From Lachnospiraceae bacterium (GTDB lineage: Bacteria > Bacillota > Clostridia > Lachnospirales > Lachnospiraceae): a stretch of 64,000 bases of DNA. The notes beneath the pieces are model-generated. The model was not told the DNA's origin, did not search any database, and saw only the letters and a program-made list of their open reading frames with translations. This document shows positions 9,967 to 18,242 of the stretch, piece after piece. The position numbers and the translations under genes are program-made. The stretch's first letter is position 1. The number at the start of each line of letters is the position of its first letter. The stretch lies in assembly GCA_024699325.1 (NCBI GenBank), contig JAILPS010000028.1, positions 1-64,000 on the forward strand, given 5' to 3'.

Positions 9967-9994
9967 ACGGCAGTCTTTGACTGCCGTTTTTTTT
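9967..9994 (+). terminator. Intrinsic terminator after LRR lipoprotein
   Basis: ACGGCAGTC-TTT-GACTGCCGT then a T8 run. Confidence 0.85.
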
Positions 9995-10004
9995 AATGTT
10001 AATG

Positions 10005-10032
10005 TTGCAAATTTTTCTCAGTTACGTATAAT
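10005..10032 (+). promoter_or_regulatory. Putative sigma-A promoter for iorAB-paaK
   Basis: TTGCAA-16 nt-TATAAT. Confidence 0.55.
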
Positions 10033-10091
10033 AGTATGTTAGTTGTAATGTTTGGTGAAGTTAGTAAAACTAAAGGCAGGTATATATTTGT

Positions 10092-11888
10092 ATGAAGAAA
10101 CAATATGTTATGGGTAATGGAGCTATAGCTCTGGGCGCTCTAAGCGCGGGAGTGAACTTAGTTAGCGGTTACCCCGGAACTCCCTCGTCTGAGATAATCG
10201 AAACCATCTCCAAAACGCCACATGAAAATGTGTATCTGGAGTGGTCGGTCAACGAGAAGGTTGCCATGGAGGTTGCAGCGGCCGCTTCCTACAGCGGAGC
10301 CAGAAGCATGGTCACCATGAAGCAGATGGGACTTAATGTTGCCGGCGACCCTCTCATGAGTATGGCCTATGTCGGAGTCAAGGGAGGATTAGTTGTGGTC
10401 AGCGCGGACGACCCGGGCCCGATATCCTCACAGACTGAGCAGGACACCAGAAGATATGCATCATTTGCGAGAATTCCCGTGTTTGATCCATCGTCTCCGG
10501 AGGAGGCCTTTGAGATGGTTCAGGACGCATTTGAATACTCTGAAAAATACGCGACCCCGGTGCTGTTTCGCCCCACAACGAGAGTGTGCCACGCGTACGC
10601 TTCCGTGACCACTAAAGAGGAGTTTAGCGGCAGAGCGGTCGAGGGTTTTGTTAAGGACAGCAGTAAGTGGGTTATTTTCCCGAGACTGTCTTTTGCAAAC
10701 CACGCGAAGATGGAGGAGAGAAATGTTCGCATAGCCGAGGATTTCTCAGGCTACCGCTTCAACACATGTGAGGGAAGCGGCTCGAAGGCCGTCATAACCT
10801 CAGGCATAAGCTACGCCTACGCGAAGGAGTATTTAAAAAAGCACAGTGACGTGAGACTGATCAAGCTTGGAACACCTTACCCCTTCCCTGAGAGGTTTGT
10901 TTTGGAGAGTTTAGAGGGCGTGAGCGAGGTGCTAAGCTTCGAGGAGCTAAGCCCCTTCCTGGAGGAAAATGTTTTACAGTTAATCGGCAAATACCACTTG
11001 AATCTCACCGTGCACGGCAAGCTTGACGGAAGTGTTCCACACAGCGGCGAGAACAGTGCAGACAGCGCCGCCAAGATTATCGGAGCGTTCCTTGGAGCCT
11101 CAGACGAGGCCACAGGAATCGATGTGTCAGATATGCCTAAGCTTCCAGCAAGACCTCCCGTTTTGTGCGCAGGATGTCCCCACAGGGCATCGTTCTACGC
11201 GGTCAAGAAGGCGATGGGCAAACAGAAGAGCTATTTCTGCGGAGATATCGGCTGCTACACACTTGGCAACGCGAAGCCTCTTGACATGGTCGACACCTGT
11301 CTGTGCATGGGCGCCGGCATCACTATGGCGCAGGGCTTTGACCACATTGACGGCGAGGGAACATGCTTTGCCTTCGTGGGCGACAGCACATTTTTCGCCT
11401 CAGGAATAACAGGAGTGGTTAACGCCGTATATAACGAGGCCGATATGGTTTTGTGCGTGCTTGACAACTCGACCACCGCCATGACAGGCCACCAGCCGCA
11501 CCCTGGAACAGGTCGCAACATGATGGGCGACATCGTGGAGAAGGTGAGCATCGAGAAGATATTGGAGGGCATTGGCCTTAAGAAGATCATAACGGTGGAT
11601 CCGCTTGACTTAGACGCAAGCGTGGCTGCGGTTAAGGAGTGCGTGGCGCTTCCGGGAGTGAAGGCCATAATATTTAAATCGCCATGTATCGCCATCACCA
11701 AGCCTAAGGGCAAGATGAAGATAGATGACAAATGCATAGGCTGCAAGAAGTGCATCAGAGAGATCGGATGCCCGGCGCTTATCATGGTTGACGGCAAGGT
11801 CACCATCGACGAGAGTCTGTGCACGGGCTGCGGACTGTGCAGCCAGATCTGCCCTGTGGGCGCGATTGGAGGTGCTTGCCATGAATAA
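10092..11888 (+). CDS. iorA: Indolepyruvate ferredoxin oxidoreductase alpha subunit
   Basis: GNGAIALGALSAGVNLVSGYPGTPSSEI, TPP-binding GDSTFFASGITGVVNAVYN, C-terminal 2[4Fe-4S] CIGCKKCIREIGCP / CTGCGLCSQICPVGAI. Confidence 0.95.
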   Translation: MKKQYVMGNGAIALGALSAGVNLVSGYPGTPSSEIIETISKTPHENVYLEWSVNEKVAMEVAAAASYSGARSMVTMKQMGLNVAGDPLMSMAYVGVKGGLVVVSADDPGPISSQTEQDTRRYASFARIPVFDPSSPEEAFEMVQDAFEYSEKYATPVLFRPTTRVCHAYASVTTKEEFSGRAVEGFVKDSSKWVIFPRLSFANHAKMEERNVRIAEDFSGYRFNTCEGSGSKAVITSGISYAYAKEYLKKHSDVRLIKLGTPYPFPERFVLESLEGVSEVLSFEELSPFLEENVLQLIGKYHLNLTVHGKLDGSVPHSGENSADSAAKIIGAFLGASDEATGIDVSDMPKLPARPPVLCAGCPHRASFYAVKKAMGKQKSYFCGDIGCYTLGNAKPLDMVDTCLCMGAGITMAQGFDHIDGEGTCFAFVGDSTFFASGITGVVNAVYNEADMVLCVLDNSTTAMTGHQPHPGTGRNMMGDIVEKVSIEKILEGIGLKKIITVDPLDLDASVAAVKECVALPGVKAIIFKSPCIAITKPKGKMKIDDKCIGCKKCIREIGCPALIMVDGKVTIDESLCTGCGLCSQICPVGAIGGACHE

Positions 11889-12474
11889 GGATGTGCTTAT
11901 ATGCGGTGTCGGCGGACAGGGAACAGTCCTCGCATCGAAGCTTATAGCGGCGGCAGCCATGGCCGAGGGCAACACGGTCCACTCTGCTGAGACCATTGGA
12001 ATGGCCCAGAGAGGCGGTCCCGTAACCAGCCATGTGAGAATTGGAGATGAGGCGTATTCGCCCCTCATCCCTCACGGAAATGCTGATGTGCTCATAGCAT
12101 TTGAGCCTGCTGAGGCGGTTAGAAACCTGGGATATCTTAAGAAGGGCGGCGTGGTTATAGTTAACTCTAACCCCACCAAGCCTGTAACCGAGTCCCTTCA
12201 GGAGACCGGCTACGACGGCAGGGACATGATAGATTATCTCAAGAAGAAGTGCGCATGTGTCGTTGTGGACGGCGCAGGGCTTTGCGCTTCATTTGGCTCA
12301 GTTAAGTTTTTAAATGTGGCGCTTCTTGGCGTGGCATACGGAACGGGCAGGCTTGGCGTGTCCGAGGAGAGCATACTTAAGGAAATTGAGGCCAGAGTGC
12401 CTGCAAAATTCATAGAATTAAACAAATCCGCATTTATTAAGGGCAGGGAGATAGGAGAAGGTTATGAGAATTAG
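11881..12474 (+). CDS. iorB: Indolepyruvate ferredoxin oxidoreductase beta subunit
   Basis: DVLICGVGGQGTVLASKLIAAAA, ETIGMAQRGGPVTSHVRIG. Start placed at ATG 11881, overlapping iorA by 8 nt. Confidence 0.94.
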   Translation: MNKDVLICGVGGQGTVLASKLIAAAAMAEGNTVHSAETIGMAQRGGPVTSHVRIGDEAYSPLIPHGNADVLIAFEPAEAVRNLGYLKKGGVVIVNSNPTKPVTESLQETGYDGRDMIDYLKKKCACVVVDGAGLCASFGSVKFLNVALLGVAYGTGRLGVSEESILKEIEARVPAKFIELNKSAFIKGREIGEGYEN

Positions 12475-13705
12475 TGAAGAGCAGCTTAAAAAGGTTGACG
12501 CACAGATTAAGAGACTTATCAAGACCGACAGCTACTACGGCAAAATGTACCGCGACTTAGGCTTCACAGGCTGTGCAAGCGAGGAGGAGTTTCTTAGAAT
12601 TCCATTTTCAAGCAAGGAGGATTTAAGAAATGCTTACCCCTTGGGAATTCAGGCAGTGCCTGACGAGGAGGTAGTAAGAATTCACTCCTCATCAGGAACC
12701 ACTGGAAAGCCTGTAATCATCCCTTACACAGCGAAGGATGTTGATGACTGGGCCACAATGTTTGCAAGATGCTATGAACTGGCGGGCATCACGAAGAAGG
12801 ACCGCATCCAGATTACCCCCGGCTACGGACTGTGGACGGCAGGTATCGGCTTCCAGGCAGGCTGCGAGAAGCTTGGCGCCATGGCCATCCCCATGGGACC
12901 GGGAAACACAGAGAAGCAGCTGCAGATGATGCAGGATTTAGGCTCAACAGTAATATGTGCGACATCATCATATGCACTTCTCCTCGCAGAGGAGATTAAC
13001 AAGCGCGGCCTCAAGGATAAGATTAAGCTAAAGAAGGGCGTCATCGGCTCAGAGAGATGGAGCGACAAGAAGCGCGAATATATCGCAAACGAGCTTGGCA
13101 TCGAGCTCTACGATATCTACGGTCTCACAGAGATCTACGGGCCTGGCATCGGCGTCAACTGCTCTAAGCAGACAGGAATGCACTGCTTCGACGACTATCT
13201 CTACATAGAAATCATCAACCCCAAGACAGGCGAGCCTGTTCCTGACGGAGAGATGGGCGAGATTGTAATCACAACTCTCGTTAAGGAGGGTGCTCCATTA
13301 CTCCGTTTCAGAACACATGACATGAGCCGCATCATCCCGGGCGACTGCCCATGCGGCTGCAAGTATCCGAGACTTGATGTCATCCAGGGCAGAAGCGATG
13401 ACATGTTCAAGGTTCACGGCGTAAACATGTTCCCAAGCCAGGTTGAGGAGATCCTGGGCATGGTTGAGGGCGTTTCAAGCGAATACAAGATTGATATCGC
13501 CCACGACGATGAGACGAACAGGGATATCATCATGCTCACCGCTGAGGCTGACGGCAGGGTCAACTTCCAGGATACAGCAGATGCTGTAAGGAGCCTGTTT
13601 AAATCCCGCATGAGCGTCACCCCAAGAGTCAACATTGTGCCACTTCAGACACTGCCTCGTTCAGAGAAGAAGACCAAGCGCGTCTTTGACCACAGAGAAG
13701 AGTGA
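12464..13705 (+). CDS. paaK: Phenylacetate-CoA ligase family (PaaK-like)
   Basis: HSSSGTTGKPVIIPYT, YDIYGLTEIYGPGIGVNC, LRFRTHDMSRII; overlaps iorB. Confidence 0.93.
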   Translation: MRISEEQLKKVDAQIKRLIKTDSYYGKMYRDLGFTGCASEEEFLRIPFSSKEDLRNAYPLGIQAVPDEEVVRIHSSSGTTGKPVIIPYTAKDVDDWATMFARCYELAGITKKDRIQITPGYGLWTAGIGFQAGCEKLGAMAIPMGPGNTEKQLQMMQDLGSTVICATSSYALLLAEEINKRGLKDKIKLKKGVIGSERWSDKKREYIANELGIELYDIYGLTEIYGPGIGVNCSKQTGMHCFDDYLYIEIINPKTGEPVPDGEMGEIVITTLVKEGAPLLRFRTHDMSRIIPGDCPCGCKYPRLDVIQGRSDDMFKVHGVNMFPSQVEEILGMVEGVSSEYKIDIAHDDETNRDIIMLTAEADGRVNFQDTADAVRSLFKSRMSVTPRVNIVPLQTLPRSEKKTKRVFDHREE

Positions 13706-13711
13706 TAAGCG

Positions 13712-13742
13712 ACCCGGAATGCACGGCATTCCGGGTTTTTTT
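13712..13742 (+). terminator. Intrinsic terminator after paaK
   Basis: ACCCGGAATGC-ACG-GCATTCCGGGT plus T-run. Confidence 0.85.
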
Positions 13743-13859
13743 GCACGAATTGCACCATAAAATATTTGAAATATGTGGGTTGTAAATACATATTTTTTAT
13801 GGTAAAATCGCCTTAATTGGGCATATGTCCAAATATGGAGAGGATAAAGGAGAACGATT

Positions 13860-16268
13860 ATGAATTACGGTTATTTTGATGAGGCGAACAGAGAGTACGT
13901 CATCACCAATCCGGCAACACCAGCGCCATGGGCGAACTATCTGGGTTCACCTGCATATGGTGCACTTATATCTAACAACGCCGGCGGCTACAGCTTCGTG
14001 CAGAGTGGTGCCAACGGACGTATCCTTAGATATCATTTTAATGCTGATGACACACCTGGACGTTACATCTATCTTCGCGATGATGAGACAGCAGATTACT
14101 GGTCAGCTTCATGGATGCCGGTAGGCAAGGATTTGTCACAGTATAAGAGCGAGTGCCACCACGGTACAGCTTACACAAACATGATAGCTCAGTACTCAGG
14201 CATCAAGTCTGAGGCTCTCTACTATGTTCCGCTTGACAAGACATACGAGGTTTGGAGACTTAAGGTAACTAACGAGTCTGATAAGGCTAGAACCATCTCA
14301 GCATTTGGTTACGCAGAGCTCACCAACGATTCCAACTATGAGCAGGATCAGGTTAACCTTCAGTATACACTGTTCATCACAAGAACAAGGTTCTTCGACA
14401 ACAAGATCGTTCAGACAATCAACGAGAACTGCACAGGCGCCATGAAGGAAGGCTATCCAACAACAGAGCGTGAGAGATTCTTCGGCCTTGTTGGCAACCC
14501 TGTTGCATCATATAACGGCGATAAGGATGCATTTATCGGCCCATGGCACGGATACGGCAACCCTCAGGCTGTTGTAAACGGCAAGTGTGACAATAAGCTC
14601 AACTACAACTCTAACGGTGTTGGAGCTCTTCACACAGTTATCAAGCTCGCTCCAGGCGAGTCTAAGGAGATCGCTTTCATCCTTGGAAGATACAACGTCA
14701 CAGACGCACAGAAGATTATGGACGGCTATGCAGACCTCGAGAACACAGTTCAGACAGAGCTTGCAGCCCTCAAGAAGTTCTGGCACTCTAAGCTTGAGAA
14801 CTTCCAGGTTAAGACTCCGGATCCACTGTTTGATACCATGGTTAACACATGGAACGCTTACCAGTGCTTCATGACATTCATATGGTCAAGAGCCGCATCA
14901 TTTACATACTGCGGTTTGAGAAATGGTTACGGTTACCGTGACACAGTTCAGGATATCCAGGGCGTTATCCACCTTGATCCAGAGGCAGCAGCAGACAAGA
15001 TCCGCTTCATGCTCTCAGCTCAGGTTGACAACGGCGGCGGACTTCCACTTGTAAAGTTCACACACAATGCAGGCCACGAGGACACACCTGATGATGTCTC
15101 CTATGTTCAGGCTACAGGTCACCCTGCATACAGAGCAGACGATGCTCTCTGGCTCTTCCCTACAATCAAGAAGTACTTAGGCGAGTCCGGCAACGCTGCA
15201 TTCCTCAAAGAGGTTATCCCTTATGCCAACAAGGATGAGGGCACAGTATATGATCACTTAAAGAGAGCCATCCGTTTCTCAGAGGAGAGACTTGGAAACC
15301 ACGGCATGCCTGCAGGTCTTCACGCAGACTGGAATGACTGCTTAAGACTGGGCAAGAAGGGTGAGTCATCATTCGTTGCCATGCAGCTCTACTATGCATA
15401 TTCAGTTCTCAAGGAGTTCGCTTTAGAGCTTAACGACACAGCATATGTTGCAGAGCTTGACGAGAAGCAGGCTAAGTTTGGCAAGCTTGTTCAGGATCTG
15501 TGCTGGGAGGATGACAGATATCTTCGCGGCTACAAGGAGGACGGTCAGGTTATCGGTTCTAAGAACGATCCTGAGGCTAACATGTGGCTCAATCCACAGG
15601 CTTGGTCAGTAATCTCAGGTCTGGCAACACCTGATCAGAGAGATAAGGCTCTTGAGTCTGTTCACAGAGAGTTAAACACACCTTACGGTGTTAGAGTTAT
15701 GGCTCCTTCATACAAGGATCACGCATTTGACGGTGCGCTTGCACTTCTGTTCAACGGTTCTACGAAGGAGAACGGCGGTATCTTCTCACAGCCACAGGGC
15801 TGGATCATCCTTGCAGAGTCACTTGCAGGACATGGAAACCGCGCTTATGAGTACTTCAAGGAGAGCTCACCATCTACCATGAACGACAAGGCTGAGATCA
15901 GAAAGCTCGAGCCATATGTTCACGGACAGTTTACAGAGTCTACAGAGTCTCCATACGAGGGACGCTCACATGTACACTGGCTCACAGGTACAGCTTCAAC
16001 CACCATGGTTGGTATGGTTGAGGGTATGATGGGAATGAGACCTGACCTTCACGGACTCACAGTTGCACCTGCAATCCCTTCTGACTGGAAGGAGCTTAGC
16101 ATGAGCAAGACATTCCGCGGCAAGCATCTGAATATCGTTGTCAAGAACCCTAACGGCGCTCAGGGCGGCTATAAGGAAATGTTCTTAAACGGCGAGAAGA
16201 TGGAGAACAACTACGTTCCTGCAGACAAACTTCTGGCAGAGAACGAGGTAGTTCTTGTAATGTCATAA
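13860..16268 (+). CDS. GH94 glycoside phosphorylase (cellobiose/chitobiose phosphorylase-like; substrate unresolved)
   Basis: MNYGYFDEANREYVITNPATPAPWANYLG, GYRDTVQDIQGV, catalytic-Asp block HADWNDCLRLG, ENGGIFSQPQGW, WLTGTAS. Confidence 0.9.
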   Translation: MNYGYFDEANREYVITNPATPAPWANYLGSPAYGALISNNAGGYSFVQSGANGRILRYHFNADDTPGRYIYLRDDETADYWSASWMPVGKDLSQYKSECHHGTAYTNMIAQYSGIKSEALYYVPLDKTYEVWRLKVTNESDKARTISAFGYAELTNDSNYEQDQVNLQYTLFITRTRFFDNKIVQTINENCTGAMKEGYPTTERERFFGLVGNPVASYNGDKDAFIGPWHGYGNPQAVVNGKCDNKLNYNSNGVGALHTVIKLAPGESKEIAFILGRYNVTDAQKIMDGYADLENTVQTELAALKKFWHSKLENFQVKTPDPLFDTMVNTWNAYQCFMTFIWSRAASFTYCGLRNGYGYRDTVQDIQGVIHLDPEAAADKIRFMLSAQVDNGGGLPLVKFTHNAGHEDTPDDVSYVQATGHPAYRADDALWLFPTIKKYLGESGNAAFLKEVIPYANKDEGTVYDHLKRAIRFSEERLGNHGMPAGLHADWNDCLRLGKKGESSFVAMQLYYAYSVLKEFALELNDTAYVAELDEKQAKFGKLVQDLCWEDDRYLRGYKEDGQVIGSKNDPEANMWLNPQAWSVISGLATPDQRDKALESVHRELNTPYGVRVMAPSYKDHAFDGALALLFNGSTKENGGIFSQPQGWIILAESLAGHGNRAYEYFKESSPSTMNDKAEIRKLEPYVHGQFTESTESPYEGRSHVHWLTGTASTTMVGMVEGMMGMRPDLHGLTVAPAIPSDWKELSMSKTFRGKHLNIVVKNPNGAQGGYKEMFLNGEKMENNYVPADKLLAENEVVLVMS

Positions 16269-16289
16269 TGGCAACTTAAGACTATTTAG

Positions 16290-16316
16290 GCTCCCGGGGA
16301 CACCCGGGAGCTTTTT
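16290..16316 (+). terminator. Intrinsic terminator after GH94
   Basis: GCTCCCGGG-GACA-CCCGGGAGC then TTTTT. Confidence 0.85.
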
Positions 16317-16328
16317 AGAGAGGCATAT

Positions 16329-16943
16329 ATGAGCAAGATTAATAAGATTACACAGGTCACACAAAACAGATTCCTGAACATGTTCGAGATGGACGTGGAG
16401 GACAACACAGGTCATCCCTTTAAGTATTACATGGCCTCAAGGGAGAAGAACATTGACAGTCTGATGATCAACACGAAAAAGCTCAACTCCAACGGCGTGT
16501 GCATATTTGCAGTCAAACAGGAGGAGGTTGAGAAGGTTGTCATGGTAAGACAGTACCGTTTTCCGCTTGACGACTATATCTATGAGCTGCCCGCAGGGCT
16601 TGTCGAGGCGGGGGAGGACTATCACGACGCCGGCGCAAGAGAACTTAAGGAAGAGACCGGGCTCACATTTAACCCTGTAAGGACCAAGGAGGGCTTTACC
16701 AGGCCGTATTTTAACTCCTGCGGCATGAGCGATGAGACCAACGCCACGGTATTTGGCACGGCAACGGGAAGCGTATCAACCGAGGGACTTGAGCAGACAG
16801 AGAACTTAAGCGTCGTTTTGGTTGACCGCGGGGAGGCCAGAAGAATTCTTCGCGAGGAAAACATTGCCATCATGGGCGCGTACATGCTCATGTACTTCAT
16901 AAACAGCGAAGAGGGACATGCTCTCGATGCATTTGTGGAGTAA
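16329..16943 (+). CDS. NUDIX hydrolase (ADP-ribose pyrophosphatase-like)
   Basis: Nudix box: AGLVEAGEDYHDAGARELKEETGL. Confidence 0.9.
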   Translation: MSKINKITQVTQNRFLNMFEMDVEDNTGHPFKYYMASREKNIDSLMINTKKLNSNGVCIFAVKQEEVEKVVMVRQYRFPLDDYIYELPAGLVEAGEDYHDAGARELKEETGLTFNPVRTKEGFTRPYFNSCGMSDETNATVFGTATGSVSTEGLEQTENLSVVLVDRGEARRILREENIAIMGAYMLMYFINSEEGHALDAFVE

Positions 16944-17024
16944 TCCTTAAGATAATCGTAAATTGTCAAAATCCCGTAATAGTGCTAACATTTACGTAGA
17001 GTTATTGTAAGGAGGGATAAAACT

Positions 17025-18188
17025 GTGGCAAAATGTTGTCCGCTGTGCGACCAGCCTATAGAGGGAAATTTTTGTAAGGGATGTTTCAGGTTTGTAAAGC
17101 CTGTTGAGATTAAGTCGGGCGCCAAGATCAACGTGGGGCACGATCTGGAAAATGATGATAACTGCGATTATCACGGCACCACTGAGGAGTTTCACGAGGA
17201 GTATGCCTCAGATGCCGAGCACTACAGCTACCACGAGAAGGAGGGTTTTACCCCCCACGAGGACTATCAGAACGTGGCTGACAGTGAAGAGGATTATGAC
17301 AGAATAGTCAGCAACGACTATGTGGGAGATTTTACCACCAAGGGAAACTACGGCGCATCTGTAAACAACTCTGCGGCCTCGTCGTCAACCAGGACATATA
17401 ACTATCCCAGGACGTTTGAGACCACCAGGGCGAAGGTTTATAAGTCTGATCAGAAGGCGGGAGCTATAGGCGCAGTAATATTTATTGCTGCAATTGTGAT
17501 AGTCATTTTTGCATTTAAGTTTGTGACGGAGGACATGCTCGGCGGCTACAAGGAATACGAATACGACGAAGTGGTTGTAGCAGAGACTGCTTTTGAACTG
17601 AGCGATGACGAATACGCGGCTATGTGTGTGAAACTGGGCTATGACGAATATGGCTATAAGGCGCTCACCCACAGCGAGGCTGTAGACACAGGCTTACAGG
17701 ACACCCCGTGGTATCCCATGAATATGTCCATGAAGCAGTACAGAACCAGCGTGCTCTCGATTCTCAAGAAGAATGGCATTGATCCTAAGATCATGGCACT
17801 TGAGGAATATGATGAGAATCTCTACTTAGACAGGGATGGCTCAGAGGTGGCGTTATTCTATGTCGAGGATTCGTATTATCTGGTGGATGACTACACATAT
17901 ATGGTGATTGTGGGAAACAGCATCACAGGCGATATGCTCTACGCCTATTCCATCTTAACTGATGAGGAGGATATATTGGATGTCACCATGGCCATGCTTG
18001 AGGCCGGCGGATACGTTAGCGAGAACGTGGAGGATGACAGAGGGTATTTAAAGAACATCACCGACATGAGCAACTACAGTGACGACAGCGGCTACTACTA
18101 CGATGTCGGAAGGTTTGGAGACTGCTATGTGAGCAGCGCCTACGATGAGGATTACGGCAGTTTTATCGTGTATGTGTATGCTTGGTAG
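17025..18188 (+). CDS. Zinc-ribbon, single-pass membrane protein of unknown function
   Basis: GTG start behind GGAGGG; N-terminal CCPLC...CKGC; one TM (AIGAVIFIAAIVIVIFAFKFV); acidic/Tyr-rich flanks. Confidence 0.75.
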   Translation: MAKCCPLCDQPIEGNFCKGCFRFVKPVEIKSGAKINVGHDLENDDNCDYHGTTEEFHEEYASDAEHYSYHEKEGFTPHEDYQNVADSEEDYDRIVSNDYVGDFTTKGNYGASVNNSAASSSTRTYNYPRTFETTRAKVYKSDQKAGAIGAVIFIAAIVIVIFAFKFVTEDMLGGYKEYEYDEVVVAETAFELSDDEYAAMCVKLGYDEYGYKALTHSEAVDTGLQDTPWYPMNMSMKQYRTSVLSILKKNGIDPKIMALEEYDENLYLDRDGSEVALFYVEDSYYLVDDYTYMVIVGNSITGDMLYAYSILTDEEDILDVTMAMLEAGGYVSENVEDDRGYLKNITDMSNYSDDSGYYYDVGRFGDCYVSSAYDEDYGSFIVYVYAW

Positions 18189-18210
18189 TTTGAATTAGAA
18201 TATAATTATT

Positions 18211-18240
18211 AAAGCGCTGCAGGATTCCTGCAGCGCTTTT
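18211..18240. terminator. Bidirectional terminator between convergent genes
   Basis: AAAGCGCTGCAGG-ATT-CCTGCAGCGCTTT. Confidence 0.8.
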
Positions 18241-18242
18241 GG

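Noticed and set aside
11255-11824. 189-aa antisense ORF inside iorA
   Set aside because: Shadow of a conserved coding region, no RBS or family motifs.
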